Assembly: GCA_900472605.1 (NCBI GenBank)
Contig: UCJD01000047.1
Span: 1 to 40,190, forward strand
Direction of reading: 5' to 3'
DNA length: 40,190 nucleotides
Origin: Hyphomicrobiales bacterium
Lineage (GTDB): Bacteria > Pseudomonadota > Alphaproteobacteria > Rhizobiales > Rhizobiaceae
The first letter of the stretch is position 1. Every line of letters starts with the position of its first letter. Positions 8,465 through 17,272 of the stretch are shown piece after piece. The translations under genes and the position numbers were made by a program. A model generated the notes under the pieces. It ran no database searches. It saw nothing but the letters and a program-made list of their open reading frames with translations, and was not told the DNA's origin.

Positions 8465-9510
8465 ACGTGCAATTGACCTACCCTGTCGGGGGAGCCCCAG
8501 ACGAAAAAGCCTGGCTCAAAATCCTCGCCAAATATCGCACGCCGCACGCGGGCCGCAGCGTGTTCGAGTTGACCGTCACAGCGATCCCTTTCGCCGCTTT
8601 CTGGACGCTGACCTCGTTGGCGGTTCATTACGGCTTCTGGTGGGGCCTGATCCTGATCGTCCCGGCGGCGGGCTTTCTGCTGCGGCTGTTCATGATCCAG
8701 CACGATTGCGGCCACGGCTCCTTCTTTGCCCGGCGGCGCTTCGATGACTGGACAGGACGCGTTCTCGGTGTTCTCACGCTAACTCCGTATGACTACTGGC
8801 GCAGGGCGCATGCCACGCATCACGCGTCGGCCGGCAATCTCGATGAGCGCGGCGTCGGGGATATCACCACTCTCACCGTGACAGAATATTATGGACGATC
8901 GCGGTGGGGACGGATTGGATATCGCCTTTATCGGCATCCGCTGGTGATGTTTGGCATCGGCCCGGCCTGGCTTTTCCTGTTTCAGCAACGGCTGCCGATG
9001 GGAATGATGCGCGATGGCGTACTTCCCTGGATGTCAACGATGGCCACAAACGCTGCAGTGATGGTGATCGCTGCGCTCCTGATCTGGGCGGTCGGCCCTG
9101 TCTACTTTCTAGTCGTTCATCTGCCGATCGTCCTCCTGGCGGGGTCGATTGGCGTCTGGCTTTTCTATGTGCAGCATCAATTCGAGGAGACGCACTGGTC
9201 GAAAGAGCCGGAGTGGCAATTTCCAAGGGCCGCTCTGCACGGTGCCTCGCATTACGATCTGCCGCGTCCTCTGCGCTGGCTGACCGGTAACATCGGCATC
9301 CACCACGTGCATCACCTCTCCAGCAAGGTTCCCTACTATCGCCTGCCGGAGGTCCTTCGAAACCATCCTGAACTCGCCGAAATAGGCAGGATCACGCTGT
9401 GGCAAAGTTTGCAATGCGTGAAGTTGGTCCTGTGGGACGAAGGAAGCCGGCGATTGGTCTCGTTTCGTGAAGCGGCCTCTATCGCACGGCTCACTCGGGA
9501 AGCTCCCTGA
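8461..9510 (+). CDS. Membrane fatty acid desaturase
   Basis: A 349-residue integral membrane di-iron desaturase. The three histidine boxes are clear: HDCGHGS (about residue 81), HATHH (about 117) and HHVHHL (about 281). They are separated by hydrophobic segments near residues 35-78, 155-175 and 190-225. The order, spacing and length match acyl-lipid omega-type (DesA-like) desaturases, which introduce double bases into membrane acyl chains and often support cold adaptation. It overlaps the DUF4167 gene by four bases. The regiospecificity cannot be read from sequence. Confidence 0.9.
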   Translation: MNVQLTYPVGGAPDEKAWLKILAKYRTPHAGRSVFELTVTAIPFAAFWTLTSLAVHYGFWWGLILIVPAAGFLLRLFMIQHDCGHGSFFARRRFDDWTGRVLGVLTLTPYDYWRRAHATHHASAGNLDERGVGDITTLTVTEYYGRSRWGRIGYRLYRHPLVMFGIGPAWLFLFQQRLPMGMMRDGVLPWMSTMATNAAVMVIAALLIWAVGPVYFLVVHLPIVLLAGSIGVWLFYVQHQFEETHWSKEPEWQFPRAALHGASHYDLPRPLRWLTGNIGIHHVHHLSSKVPYYRLPEVLRNHPELAEIGRITLWQSLQCVKLVLWDEGSRRLVSFREAASIARLTREAP

Positions 9511-9613
9511 GATCTTTCCAGCACCGATCACGAAATCTTTGCAAAGAAATTGTGCAGTGCAGCATTCGTACCTATGTATGATCTTGTGCCCATGACGGGC
9601 AAAGGAGACGGAT

Positions 9614-10714
9614 GTGCCAGAGCACATGAATTCGCGCCGGCTGATAGAGCTGAGAAACTTCGGTTCCAACCCCGGCTTGCTGAAGTGCTGGCTTTACCTG
9701 CCGACCATCCTTGCTCCCAAAACGCCGCTCGTTGTCGTCCTGCACGGATGCACGCAGAATGCGGCGACCTACGACCATGGAACCGGCTGGTCGAAGATGG
9801 CGGAAGAGAAGGGATTTGCGCTGCTCTTTCCGGAGCAACAGCGTGCCAACAACGCCAACCTGTGTTTCAACTGGTTTGAGCCGGGCGATATCCAGCGCGA
9901 TGCAGGCGAGGCTCTTTCAATCCGTGAGATGATCGGCCACGTCGTCGAGGCGCACGGGATCGATCCTGGCAAAATCTTCATCACCGGACTTTCGGCCGGA
10001 GGCGCGATGGCGAACGTCATGCTGGCGACCTATCCCGAATTGTTTGCGGCCGGCGCGATCATCGGCGGGCTTCCTTATGGGACCGCTTCAGGTGTGGGGC
10101 AGGCCTTCGAGCGGATGCGGGGCCAGAACGCCCCGAGCGTCAGTCAGATGCAGTCGGCCCTCACGACCGCAGCGTCCAGCTGGGGGGCTTTCCCAAGCAT
10201 CTCTGTCTGGCATGGCACGCACGATCAGACGGTAAAGCCAGTCAATGCCGAGCAGATCGTCCATCAATGGGCAGGCGTGCACCATGTCTCCGACACACCG
10301 TATGTGATCGGGTCCATCAATCGCCATAGTCGTAAGGTCTGGCTCGACGAAAGCGGCAAACCGGTCATCGAGGTCAATCTCATCAAGGCCATGGCCCATG
10401 GCGTTCCCTTGTCGTTTACAGCGAAAGCTCCATTGGGAAATTCGGGGCCGTTTATGCTGGAGGCAGGCATTTCCTCTACTGCACGTATTGCCAGGTCATG
10501 GGGCCTTGCCGACGACGCCGATGTCGCCATCGCCGAGGAGGCGTTCGAGCTTGGCCTGGAGCATAGCAGGGCGCCGTCAAGCATTGAAGCGGTTATCGCC
10601 AAGGCAATGGCATTTGCAAAGCCCGGCTTGGCCCACAACGCCGTAGGTCGAGACGATCGAGGCGTCGGCAAGGTGATCAACGATGCGCTTCGTGCAGCGG
10701 GCCTGATGCGTTAA
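9614..10714 (+). CDS. PHB depolymerase family esterase
   Basis: A 366-residue alpha/beta-hydrolase of the esterase PHB type. It shows VVVLHGCTQNAATYDHGTGW (oxyanion region), the lipase box GLSAGG followed by AMANVMLATYPELFAAGAII, and VWHGTHDQTVKPVNAEQIV with the acid residue. A later His (AMAHGVPLS) could complete the triad. The GTG start is chosen because AAAGGAG (9601-9607) lies six bases upstream; an ATG four codons later is the alternative. No signal peptide is evident, so an intracellular esterase is likelier than a secreted depolymerase. It could act on short polyhydroxybutyrate chains, or on feruloyl-type esters as some relatives do. It appears to stand alone. Confidence 0.85.
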   Translation: MPEHMNSRRLIELRNFGSNPGLLKCWLYLPTILAPKTPLVVVLHGCTQNAATYDHGTGWSKMAEEKGFALLFPEQQRANNANLCFNWFEPGDIQRDAGEALSIREMIGHVVEAHGIDPGKIFITGLSAGGAMANVMLATYPELFAAGAIIGGLPYGTASGVGQAFERMRGQNAPSVSQMQSALTTAASSWGAFPSISVWHGTHDQTVKPVNAEQIVHQWAGVHHVSDTPYVIGSINRHSRKVWLDESGKPVIEVNLIKAMAHGVPLSFTAKAPLGNSGPFMLEAGISSTARIARSWGLADDADVAIAEEAFELGLEHSRAPSSIEAVIAKAMAFAKPGLAHNAVGRDDRGVGKVINDALRAAGLMR

Positions 10715-10798
10715 TCAGCCGGCGCGGCGCGCGAGAGATACGCCTCTGTCCTGTGTCAGGGGCGGCGGCCTCGCCATCAACTTTTAGGGTCATTTTTC

Positions 10799-11687
10799 AT
10801 GCCGATGCTCAACATTCATCATCTTACGACCTACAGCTTTCGAAAGAACGTGTCGCTGTCGCCTCACCGCCTGATGCTCAGGCCACGTGAAGGCCGCGAG
10901 CTCAGACTGCTGAGGCATGAGATTTCCATTTCCCCCGAGGCTGAGCTGACCTGGTCGAACGACGTATTCGGCAATGCGATCGCCTCAGCGACATTCCAGA
11001 CCCCAAGCGATAGTTTGGTGGTGGACAGCATGGCAACCGTCGATTTGACGGCATCGGCATGGCCCGTTTGACATTGCGGCGTCGGCAATCAACTATCCTT
11101 TCCTGTACTCCGACAACGACTGGACTGACCTCGGAGCGCTGACGGTTCAGCAGTATGAGGACGTCGAGCAGCGGCTTGCGACATGGGCGCGCGGCTTCGT
11201 CGCGGGAAGGCCAACGGATACGCTGTCCCTTCTCAAGGATATCAGTCTGGGCATCGCATCTTCTATCGCTTACCAAAGCCGGGAAGAAGAAGGCACACAA
11301 TCGCCGCTGACCACTCTTGACCGGGGTTGGGGCTCTTGCAGAGACTTTGTCGTACTATTCGTGGAGGCGGTGCGCAGTCTGGGCTTCGGCGCCCGGATCG
11401 TCTCGGGCTATCTGTTCAACCCGGACAGTTCACTCACCGGCTCGATGGACAGTGGATCAACCCATGCTTGGGCTGAAGTATTCGTTCCGGGCGCCGGCTG
11501 GATCACGTTCGATCCGACGAACCGCAGTGTGGGCGGCGCCAACCTGATCCCGGTGGCCGTGACCCGCGGCATCGCCCAGGCCGTTCCGATTTCAGGAAGC
11601 TTCGTGGGCGGGACGGACGCCTTCCTATCGATGAACGTAGCCGTAGAAGTCAAAGTAGCGGACCGAGCCGCAGCCGCGCGCTTATAG
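10799..11687 (+). pseudogene. Transglutaminase-like cysteine protease family protein, frameshifted
   Basis: Two frames together encode one transglutaminase-fold protein. The first (10799-11071) gives the N-terminal beta domain (LNIHHLTTYSFRKNVSLSPH) and stops shortly after the codons for TASAWPV. The second continues from about 11064 with FDIAASAINYPFLYSDNDW and carries the catalytic core: GWGSCRDFVVLFVEAVRSLG (Cys), STHAWAEVFVPG (His) and WITFDPTN (Asp), then GSFVGG near the end. Together they would be about 297 residues, the usual length. The shift lies in the CCCGTTTGAC stretch at 11063-11072 and is consistent with one extra C. Either the gene is inactive or a single base is wrong in this sequence. 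Confidence 0.85.
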
Positions 11688-11966
11688 AATGATCGGACTG
11701 AGGTGGCTCAATTGTCACGTTGTGCCGCTTCTTCGAAAACCATCAGCCGCCTCCTTGGTGGACGTCGCCGCCGTTTACGCTCGTGTGTCGAAACCTGGTG
11801 CCGGAAGAATGGGCGGCTCAGGACGCTGCCTAATGCCCTGGCCAATATCCCCAAGCTCCGTGGGATTGAGGATGGACTTATCACATCAAAGCTCTATCTG
11901 TTCGTCATCGTCAGCAAACGAATTCGTAGGCGCTGGCGGCTGAGGGCTTAGAGCTCCCGCCTGCAA
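11688..11966 (+). other. 279-base stretch of unclear content
   Basis: Several overlapping plus-strand frames cross this gap (for example a basic 82-residue frame from 11703 and an 84-residue frame from 11689), but none has a Shine-Dalgarno or a recognisable pattern. A third frame is Trp/Pro-rich (RFFENHQPPPWWTSPPF) but lacks a start codon. It may be degenerate coding sequence like its two broken neighbours. Confidence 0.3.
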
Positions 11967-12422
11967 ATGCAGGACGTGGTCATGGTCGATGACTCAGCCG
12001 AGACATCTCAGAAAATCATCAGCGGCGACGGGAGCAAGCTGCTTGTTCTTATCGCCGAAGACGAATTCCTCATTCAAGCAAATCTCGAAAATGTCGTGAC
12101 GGAGGCAGGCTTCGAGCACATTTCAGTATCGAACGCGGAAGAAGCTGTCCTTGCTTTGGAGGAGGACTCGGATCGCTTTTGCGCCCTGATAACCGACGTA
12201 AGGATGCCGGGAGAAGCAGACGGTTAGGATTTGGCGCGCCGGGCGCGGGAAATGCAGCCGCTCCTGCCAGTGATCTACATGACCGGGGACAGCGCCAAGG
12301 AGTGGGCAGCTCAAGGCGTTCCCAACAGCGTTCTGCTTCAGAAGCCTTTCGTTCAAGCCCAGCTTGTCACCGCATTGACTACTCTTCTTAACGACGCTGC
12401 CGCGAGCAGCGTCGGGCAATAG
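11967..12422 (+). pseudogene. Single-domain response regulator interrupted by in-frame TAG
   Basis: One continuous frame encodes a CheY-like receiver of about 150 residues but contains TAG at 12225-12227. Before it lie LLVLIAEDEFLIQANLENVV (acidic pocket) and ALITDVRMPGEADG with the phospho-accepting Asp. After it the same frame continues DLARRAREMQPLLPVIYMTG and ends with LLQKPF, the conserved Lys-Pro. In related receivers this position is commonly Trp (DGWDLA), so a TGG-to-TAG change is the simplest explanation. The truncated product would lack the second half of the domain. No adjacent kinase gene is present. Confidence 0.85.
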
Positions 12423-12525
12423 CGCTTCAGAGTGAACTGAAGGGATCGGATGTGGCGCTCAATCTTTCTGCCTTCTCCGGCCAAGAAAAGCGCCGCTACG
12501 AATGACCGCGACAACAGCCCGACAC

Positions 12526-12831
12526 TCACGACCGCTTATCGGCGATAATGGATATGTTGTGGATCTGTGGTGGCTTGGCGAATGAGTCGCCTTCGGCGGC
12601 CTTCGCCATCAAAGCCGCAGCGATCTGGCCATTTAGGTGGGCATCCCTTCCGTCCTCATCGTCGAACGTATCGAAGATTGCAAACGAGCTTGCGCCTTCC
12701 TGGATCGCATACCAGGAAATCGTGCCCGGCTCCGCGTTGACGAGAGGTATTGCTGATCTCAAGAACTCGGCGACCTCCTGTTCTTTGCCGGGCTTTGCTT
12801 CAAGCGGAACGTAAAGTGCGAATTTGGTCAT
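12526..12831 (-). CDS. Antibiotic biosynthesis monooxygenase (ABM) domain protein
   Basis: A 101-residue ferredoxin-like ABM protein. The pattern is clear: MTKFALYVPLEAKPGKEQEV, EFLRSAIPLVNAEPGTISWY, FAIFDTFDDEDGRDAHLNGQ and a C-terminal strand. Family members are small, usually dimeric, cofactor-poor monooxygenases or quinone/heme-related enzymes. The start is placed at the ATG of MTKF rather than six codons upstream, because the extra residues do not fit the first strand. An inverted repeat about 60-80 bases upstream is a candidate operator. The substrate is unknown. Confidence 0.78.
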   Translation of the reverse strand: MTKFALYVPLEAKPGKEQEVAEFLRSAIPLVNAEPGTISWYAIQEGASSFAIFDTFDDEDGRDAHLNGQIAAALMAKAAEGDSFAKPPQIHNISIIADKRS

Positions 12832-12891
12832 GGCCATCCCCATGGGCACCTGATCGTGCCGCCACCTGCTATACCACGTTCAGCCGCGGGA

Positions 12892-12912
12892 TATTTTGCC
12901 ATCGGCAAAATA
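12892..12912. promoter_or_regulatory. Perfect 9-bp inverted repeat upstream of ABM gene
   Basis: TATTTTGCC (12892-12900) and GGCAAAATA (12904-12912) are perfect inverted copies separated by ATC. The site lies about 61 bases upstream of the ABM start (minus strand) and about 170 bases before the plus-strand gene at 13082. Its short spacer and AT-rich ends look like a dimeric repressor or activator site, but a small hairpin is equally possible. Confidence 0.5.
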
Positions 12913-13081
12913 AAGAGGTCCATGGGAAAGCTTTGTTGATGTAAGATGGCGAACCCCTCGGAGCGGCTGGAATGAAGGTCGCTGGATGAACGATGTGAGC
13001 CAATGACACTCGTCAGTAATCGTCTTCGAGGCGTGGCGAAATGCCGGCGCAATTGTTTCAGCAACAAGAAAGCAACGATGC

Positions 13082-13528
13082 ATGAGTGACGCAAAGGAAT
13101 TTTCTGTAAGCAGCAATGGTGACCGCTGGTCTCTGGAGGCAATCGACGGAGAGATGACTGTCATCCATAAGGCCAACGAACCGTCCGGCGGCCACGAGAC
13201 CCGCACGGCACTTGCCGCTTTCCTTAACGAGCGAGCCGGCAAACCGGAGCACGCTGCACTCCTCCAGGTTCTCGGCCAATCTCGCGATGAAATAGACGAA
13301 CAGCTGAAACCTGATGACACGGAGACGCGATCCCTGAAGATCGCGACGGAATATCTGCGCCTGGGCGGTCGGCGACAGGCAAAGGTAGACGACAACATTG
13401 TCAGCACCAGAAGCTGGGAGGATGACCCGTCGGAAGCGGACGCGTATTGGCAGACTCACGTTGCCCCTCTGAGTGAAAGAGAGCAGCGGGACATCATGGT
13501 TCACCTGCCGTCGATCAGCGATCGATAA
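13082..13528 (+). CDS. Hypothetical protein, 148 residues
   Basis: A soluble acidic protein of unknown function. The N-terminal half alternates strands and turns (FSVSSNGDRWSLEAIDGEMT, VIHKANEPSGGHETRT), followed by a helical stretch (ALAAFLNERAGKPEHAALLQ) and a charged C-terminal region (REQRDIMVHLPSI). There are no Cys clusters, membrane segments or enzyme motifs. The Shine-Dalgarno is weak (AAGAAAG about 11 bases before the ATG). A small hydrophilic gene follows after 17 bases, probably in the same transcript. Confidence 0.55.
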   Translation: MSDAKEFSVSSNGDRWSLEAIDGEMTVIHKANEPSGGHETRTALAAFLNERAGKPEHAALLQVLGQSRDEIDEQLKPDDTETRSLKIATEYLRLGGRRQAKVDDNIVSTRSWEDDPSEADAYWQTHVAPLSEREQRDIMVHLPSISDR

Positions 13529-13545
13529 TTCGAAAGGTACTCGAA

Positions 13546-13752
13546 ATGACGAAAGACAAAGATCTCGGCAGCGATGCTGCTCGGAGCAATCCTGAGACCG
13601 CCGACCAAGACCGGGAGGCGCTGAAAAAACGCGCGGAGCGGAATATTGAGCGATCCAAGGCCGACGGAAAAGACGGTAACAGGGATAGTGTAGATGACAA
13701 GCAAGGGCAGTCGACGCCCGGGTCCGAAGCAGCTGAACCCTCCCCTGAGTGA
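13546..13752 (+). CDS. Small hydrophilic, probably disordered protein
   Basis: A 68-residue protein made almost only of charged and small residues (DREALKKRAERNIERSKADG, then DSVDDKQGQSTPGSEAAEPS). One helix-forming segment is flanked by disordered ends. There is no aromatic core, so it cannot form an ordinary globular domain. An AAAGGT element lies seven bases before the ATG. It follows the 148-residue gene after 17 bases. Such hydrophilic proteins are frequent in stress regions of rhizobial genomes, but no function is established. Confidence 0.5.
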   Translation: MTKDKDLGSDAARSNPETADQDREALKKRAERNIERSKADGKDGNRDSVDDKQGQSTPGSEAAEPSPE

Positions 13753-14014
13753 GGCCCAGAGCCGTCGGGAAAGCTTTTCATCACCTGTCAGAGTGCAGGG
13801 CAACGTTGTTCGGCGTTAATGGTCCGATTGAACGTGCGGGCGAGTGATCCCATTCTTTACCGTACACACTTGCTTCTCGGCTCCTGTCAGTTCGGTCTGC
13901 TGGAGCCTCGCCTCAAAAATGTGGTCGCGTAGACCGCTGATTTCCCGCGCCGATTGGCGAGCGCGTTGTCAAAATGCCCGTTATGAAAGATGCGCAACGC
14001 CAGAACGCCGAGCG

Positions 14015-15271
14015 CTATTGCATTGCCAGAATCGCAAGAGATGCGACGAGCGCCGGTACCATCACCACAAAGCCAATCTTGAGGAAAGCCCAGGCTCCGA
14101 TCGACAGCCCTTCGCGGCGGAGCGCGGTCAACCAAAGGATTGTCGCAAGCGACCCTGTGATAGACAGATTGGGACCGAGGTCAACGCCGATCAACACCGC
14201 CCCAGCTAACGTGTCGGACACATGCCCCAATTGGACAGCACTTCCCGCGACAAGACCGGCGGGCAAATTGTTCACGAGATTGGAGACCAGAGCGATCACC
14301 GCCCCAGCGCTGACGGCCGTCGATGTCGGGGACGAGGCTTCACCAGCGGAAAGGTAGCCCGCAAGCATGTCGATTAAACCTGTCCGGAATAGCGCCTCGA
14401 CCACGACAAACAATCCAGCGACGAGCGGCAGCACACTCCACGACACGCCTTTCAAAGTTCGGTAAGGACTCTTGCGCGTCAAGAGAAGCACCGCGGTTGT
14501 CGCTACACAACCAGCGACAAATGTCGGCAAGCCGAGATCGAAGTGCAAAGCCGACGCGCCGAGCAGCAGGACAGCGGTCACGCACAAAGCCACACCAGTC
14601 AACTTCGCGCTTGCCGATAGGGTCGCGGTTTCAACTTCCGAAGCGACGCGGTCGGCCGCCAGTGTAGAGCGCTGAGTCCAATACAAAAACAGAAACGTGA
14701 CGATGATGGCGGCCAGTGAAGGCAGGCCGAAGGTCGCCAGCCATCGCGACAGGGGTGGCATGTCCCCACCTCCAAATATCACCAGATTTGCCGGATTGGA
14801 AATTGGCAGAACAAAGCTCGCGGCATTGGCGATAAAAGCGCAGACGAGCAAATAGGGCATTGGATCGCGTACCTTCGCTGCCTTGCAGGCCGCGTAAACG
14901 GCTGGCGTCAAGACCACAGCCGTCGCGTCATTCGAGAGGAACGCGGTCACGACGATGCCGACCGAATAGATCAGGATGAATAATCGTTTGGGTGAGCCCT
15001 TCGCCCACGCCGTGGTCACCGAGGCTAGCCAATCGAACAATCCCTCCTGACGCGCAAGCTCAGACAACAACATCATGCCGATCAGAAACAGGTAGACATC
15101 GATCCCTTTTGCGATCCCGGTCCAGGCATCAGTCTGGCCGATCAGCCCAAGGCCAACCAGAATCATTGCGCCGGCGACCGCCCATATTGCCTCCGGCCAG
15201 GCGAAAGGCCTGGTAATAACACCGAGTGCAGTTAGCGCGGCGATACCCCAGGTCATCGTCAGTGCAGTCAT
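14015..15271 (-). CDS. ArsB/NhaD-type anion permease (arsenite/arsenic transporter-like)
   Basis: A 418-residue membrane protein with about ten to twelve hydrophobic segments, typical of the ArsB/SLC13-like ion transporter superfamily. Family marks include FLSNDATAVVLTPAVYA (about residue 112, the discontinuous-helix region), LPISNPANLVIFGGGDMPPL (about 153) and the second repeat VSNLVNNLPAGLVAG (about 335) with LGPNLSITGSLATILW. These repeat-related N-rich turns form the anion path. No arsR, arsC or acr3 gene is nearby, so the substrate (arsenite, antimonite or another anion) is not certain. An MFS remnant lies 42 bases upstream on the same strand. It acts in the inner membrane. Confidence 0.82.
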   Translation of the reverse strand: MTALTMTWGIAALTALGVITRPFAWPEAIWAVAGAMILVGLGLIGQTDAWTGIAKGIDVYLFLIGMMLLSELARQEGLFDWLASVTTAWAKGSPKRLFILIYSVGIVVTAFLSNDATAVVLTPAVYAACKAAKVRDPMPYLLVCAFIANAASFVLPISNPANLVIFGGGDMPPLSRWLATFGLPSLAAIIVTFLFLYWTQRSTLAADRVASEVETATLSASAKLTGVALCVTAVLLLGASALHFDLGLPTFVAGCVATTAVLLLTRKSPYRTLKGVSWSVLPLVAGLFVVVEALFRTGLIDMLAGYLSAGEASSPTSTAVSAGAVIALVSNLVNNLPAGLVAGSAVQLGHVSDTLAGAVLIGVDLGPNLSITGSLATILWLTALRREGLSIGAWAFLKIGFVVMVPALVASLAILAMQ

Positions 15272-15313
15272 TGAGCTTCCAAACCCCGTTGCGATCGGCC
15301 GCCAACCGGTGCA

Positions 15314-15500
15314 TCAGCGATCAGCCGGGACATCCATATCCTTGTTTCGTGAAGGCGCAATTGCGTTTCGGCCGATCAGAAATACGGCGAGTGCGAGGGC
15401 CGCGATGCCGCCATGGACCCAGTACGCCATGCCATAGCCGCCGAAGTCCGTGAGCCAGCCGCCAACGACGTTGCTGAGTGACGCCCCGACGCCGCACTGC
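15314..15500 (-). pseudogene. C-terminal remnant of an MFS transporter
   Basis: In the minus frame ending at TCA (15314-15316 on plus) the sequence reads VGASLSNVVGGWLTDFGGYG, MAYWVHGGIAALALAVFLIG and RNAIAPSRNKDMDVPADR. This is the last two transmembrane helices and tail of a major facilitator transporter. No start and no upstream helices exist: the frame runs directly into the interior of the HWE kinase gene at about 15490-15505. It is therefore a 3' fragment left by a deletion, in the same direction as the ArsB-like gene. The boundary is known only to about ten bases. Confidence 0.7.
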
Positions 15501-16083
15501 CCTGCCCATCCGGAAGCGGCCGAACCAGTTCGTGGGCGCGGCCGAGCGCGGTCAGGCGCTGCGTCAGCTGCTTTGCCATTTCCTCCTTCGTCTCGGTAGC
15601 GCGTGAGGTCATGTTCGTCAGACCGGCGGCCAAGGCCAGCAAGTTCTTGACGCGGTGACTCATTTCGCCCGCGAGCAGCTCATGACCTTCCTCCGCCTGT
15701 TTGCGGCCGGTTACGTCCAGGAAAATGCCGGTCATCTTCTTGGTCGCGGCATCGCCGTCGTTGCCCTGTCCGCGCGCGGAAATCCATCTGACGTCAGATG
15801 CGTTAGTCAGGATGCGGAAGTCGATTTCAAACGGCCCGTCGATAGCCCGAGTTGCTACAAACGCGGCTCTGACGCGATCGCGGTCGGCCGGATGGACCTT
15901 GGCGGAGAGATGCTCGAAGGTAAGGTCCGTTTCGACAGCAATATCCCAAAGCTCGTATGCTTTAGCATCCATCACAAAAGTGTCGTCATCGATGATCCAG
16001 GTCCAAAGCGCGACACCCGCCGACTTGATAGCTCGCCTCAGTTCGTCGGCGCTCCATTCGGGCTGCGGCGCTGCTTGGCTCAT
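15376..16083 (-). CDS. C-terminally truncated PAS-HWE histidine kinase
   Basis: The 235-residue frame begins as a normal sensor kinase: a PAS domain at about 15-128 (AGVALWTWIIDDDTFVMDAK; FLDVTGRKQ at its end) and an HWE dimerisation helix, GEMSHRVKNLLALAAGLTNM, with phospho-accepting His143. After ALGRAHELVRPLPDGQG (about 195) the sequence stops resembling a kinase and the last 40 residues are MFS-gene DNA read in another frame. The whole ATP-binding domain (N box, WxE region) is missing, so it cannot autophosphorylate. At most it could act as a PAS/His protein or is simply a broken gene. The ATG is preceded by AGAGAGG. Confidence 0.75.
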   Translation of the reverse strand: MSQAAPQPEWSADELRRAIKSAGVALWTWIIDDDTFVMDAKAYELWDIAVETDLTFEHLSAKVHPADRDRVRAAFVATRAIDGPFEIDFRILTNASDVRWISARGQGNDGDAATKKMTGIFLDVTGRKQAEEGHELLAGEMSHRVKNLLALAAGLTNMTSRATETKEEMAKQLTQRLTALGRAHELVRPLPDGQGSAASGRHSATSLAAGSRTSAAMAWRTGSMAASRPSHSPYF

Positions 16084-16279
16084 GTTCGAACCTCTCTATA
16101 CCAAATTCAAGAATGGCCGAATTCACAACTAGCGGGCGGCCTGAGTGTTATCAATGGCCTAAGTGGGCCCTGCTACCCACTATCCGCAAGGTGAAGCGAT
16201 GAGACGCGCGGATCTCTCCGATGCTCTTGGTCAACGAGCCATCGCACAATCTTGCGAAGAAGGCCCTCGGTCCGATTCG

Positions 16280-17272
16280 TCATAACGAAACGGCAGAGCC
16301 AAGCCCGATCTGGATGCGTGCAAGCGGTGCCGTCAGCTTCCAGACGATCCGCCCGTCCGTGAAAGTCCATTTCGCTTGACCGGACAGAGCGGACGGCACC
16401 AGCCGCGATAGAACGAGAGCGCCAAAGCCTTCGCCCTGTGCGAGTATATCAGCATAAGCAACCGCGGGCTCGGACCAGAGGAGTTCGAAAGTGTCCCCGT
16501 TGTCGCCGTGCGTCAGGCCCCACGTCACGGAAATGCCGCCGATATCCGTCACGCCGAAGCGCATCGCATTCATGATCAGTTCGTGGAAGGCCATACCGAG
16601 ATTGAGGACGGCATTGGCGTCGAGTATCAACTTCGGACCGAGGGCCTGGACTGGTTGGAGAACCTCAAATGGTTGGAGTTGATGCGCGACGAGATCGGCA
16701 AGGCTGACACCGGCCCAGTCGACCTGCGACAGAAGATCGTGAGAATGAGAGAGCGCCATGACCCGTTCGCGAACCCGCTTCTCGAACTCTTCGATTGATC
16801 GAGCGCGTGTTGCGGTTTGCCTGATCACGGCGAGGACCACGGCGTATTGATTTTTGACGCGATGATTGATTTCCCGCATCAAGAGGCGAAGCCGGCGGTC
16901 GTTTTCAAGAGTTTCCGAGATATCCCTGGCAATGCTCGATGCACCAACAAGTTTGCCGGCCTGGCTCTTGATCGGAGAAATCGTGATCGAAATCGGGACC
17001 ATCCGCCCGTCTCGGTGGCATCGGATTGTCTGGAACGGCTCGATCCGCTCCCCCAGCTTCAGCCGACGTAAGATATTGGTTTCTTCATCTCGTTTCTCGT
17101 CGGGTATGATCATGTAGATGGGCTGTCCGACCGCTTCGTCTTCCACATAGCCAAACATGCGTTCGGCCGCCTTATTCCAGCTTACGATCTTGCCGAAAAG
17201 ATCCTTACTGACGATCGCGTCAAAGGAGGATTCGACTATGGCTGCGAGGCGTTCTGCGCTGTGTTCGTCCAT
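16280..17272 (-). CDS. PAS-HWE histidine kinase
   Basis: A 330-residue cytoplasmic sensor kinase. A PAS domain (ERLAAIVESSFDAIVSKDLF to IARDISETLEND, about 5-125) is followed by the HisKA_2/HWE dimerisation motif REINHRVKNQYAVVLAVIRQ with His137. An ATPase domain then shows FHELIMNAMRFGV (N box) and FELLWSEP, the W-x-E feature of HWE kinases. The frame extends 25 codons upstream to an ATG at 17347; I prefer the ATG at 17272 because the PAS homology begins there, though neither start has a strong Shine-Dalgarno. There is no receiver gene next to it, so its partner is elsewhere. It lies upstream of the truncated kinase. Confidence 0.85.
   Translation of the reverse strand: MDEHSAERLAAIVESSFDAIVSKDLFGKIVSWNKAAERMFGYVEDEAVGQPIYMIIPDEKRDEETNILRRLKLGERIEPFQTIRCHRDGRMVPISITISPIKSQAGKLVGASSIARDISETLENDRRLRLLMREINHRVKNQYAVVLAVIRQTATRARSIEEFEKRVRERVMALSHSHDLLSQVDWAGVSLADLVAHQLQPFEVLQPVQALGPKLILDANAVLNLGMAFHELIMNAMRFGVTDIGGISVTWGLTHGDNGDTFELLWSEPAVAYADILAQGEGFGALVLSRLVPSALSGQAKWTFTDGRIVWKLTAPLARIQIGLGSAVSL

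Noticed and set aside
11703..11951. 82-residue basic plus-strand frame
   Set aside because: It has no Shine-Dalgarno, no recognisable fold, and overlaps other equally open frames.
12449..12547. 32-residue frame beginning ATGTGG
   Set aside because: It is too short, lacks a family match, and its end overlaps the ABM gene on the other strand.
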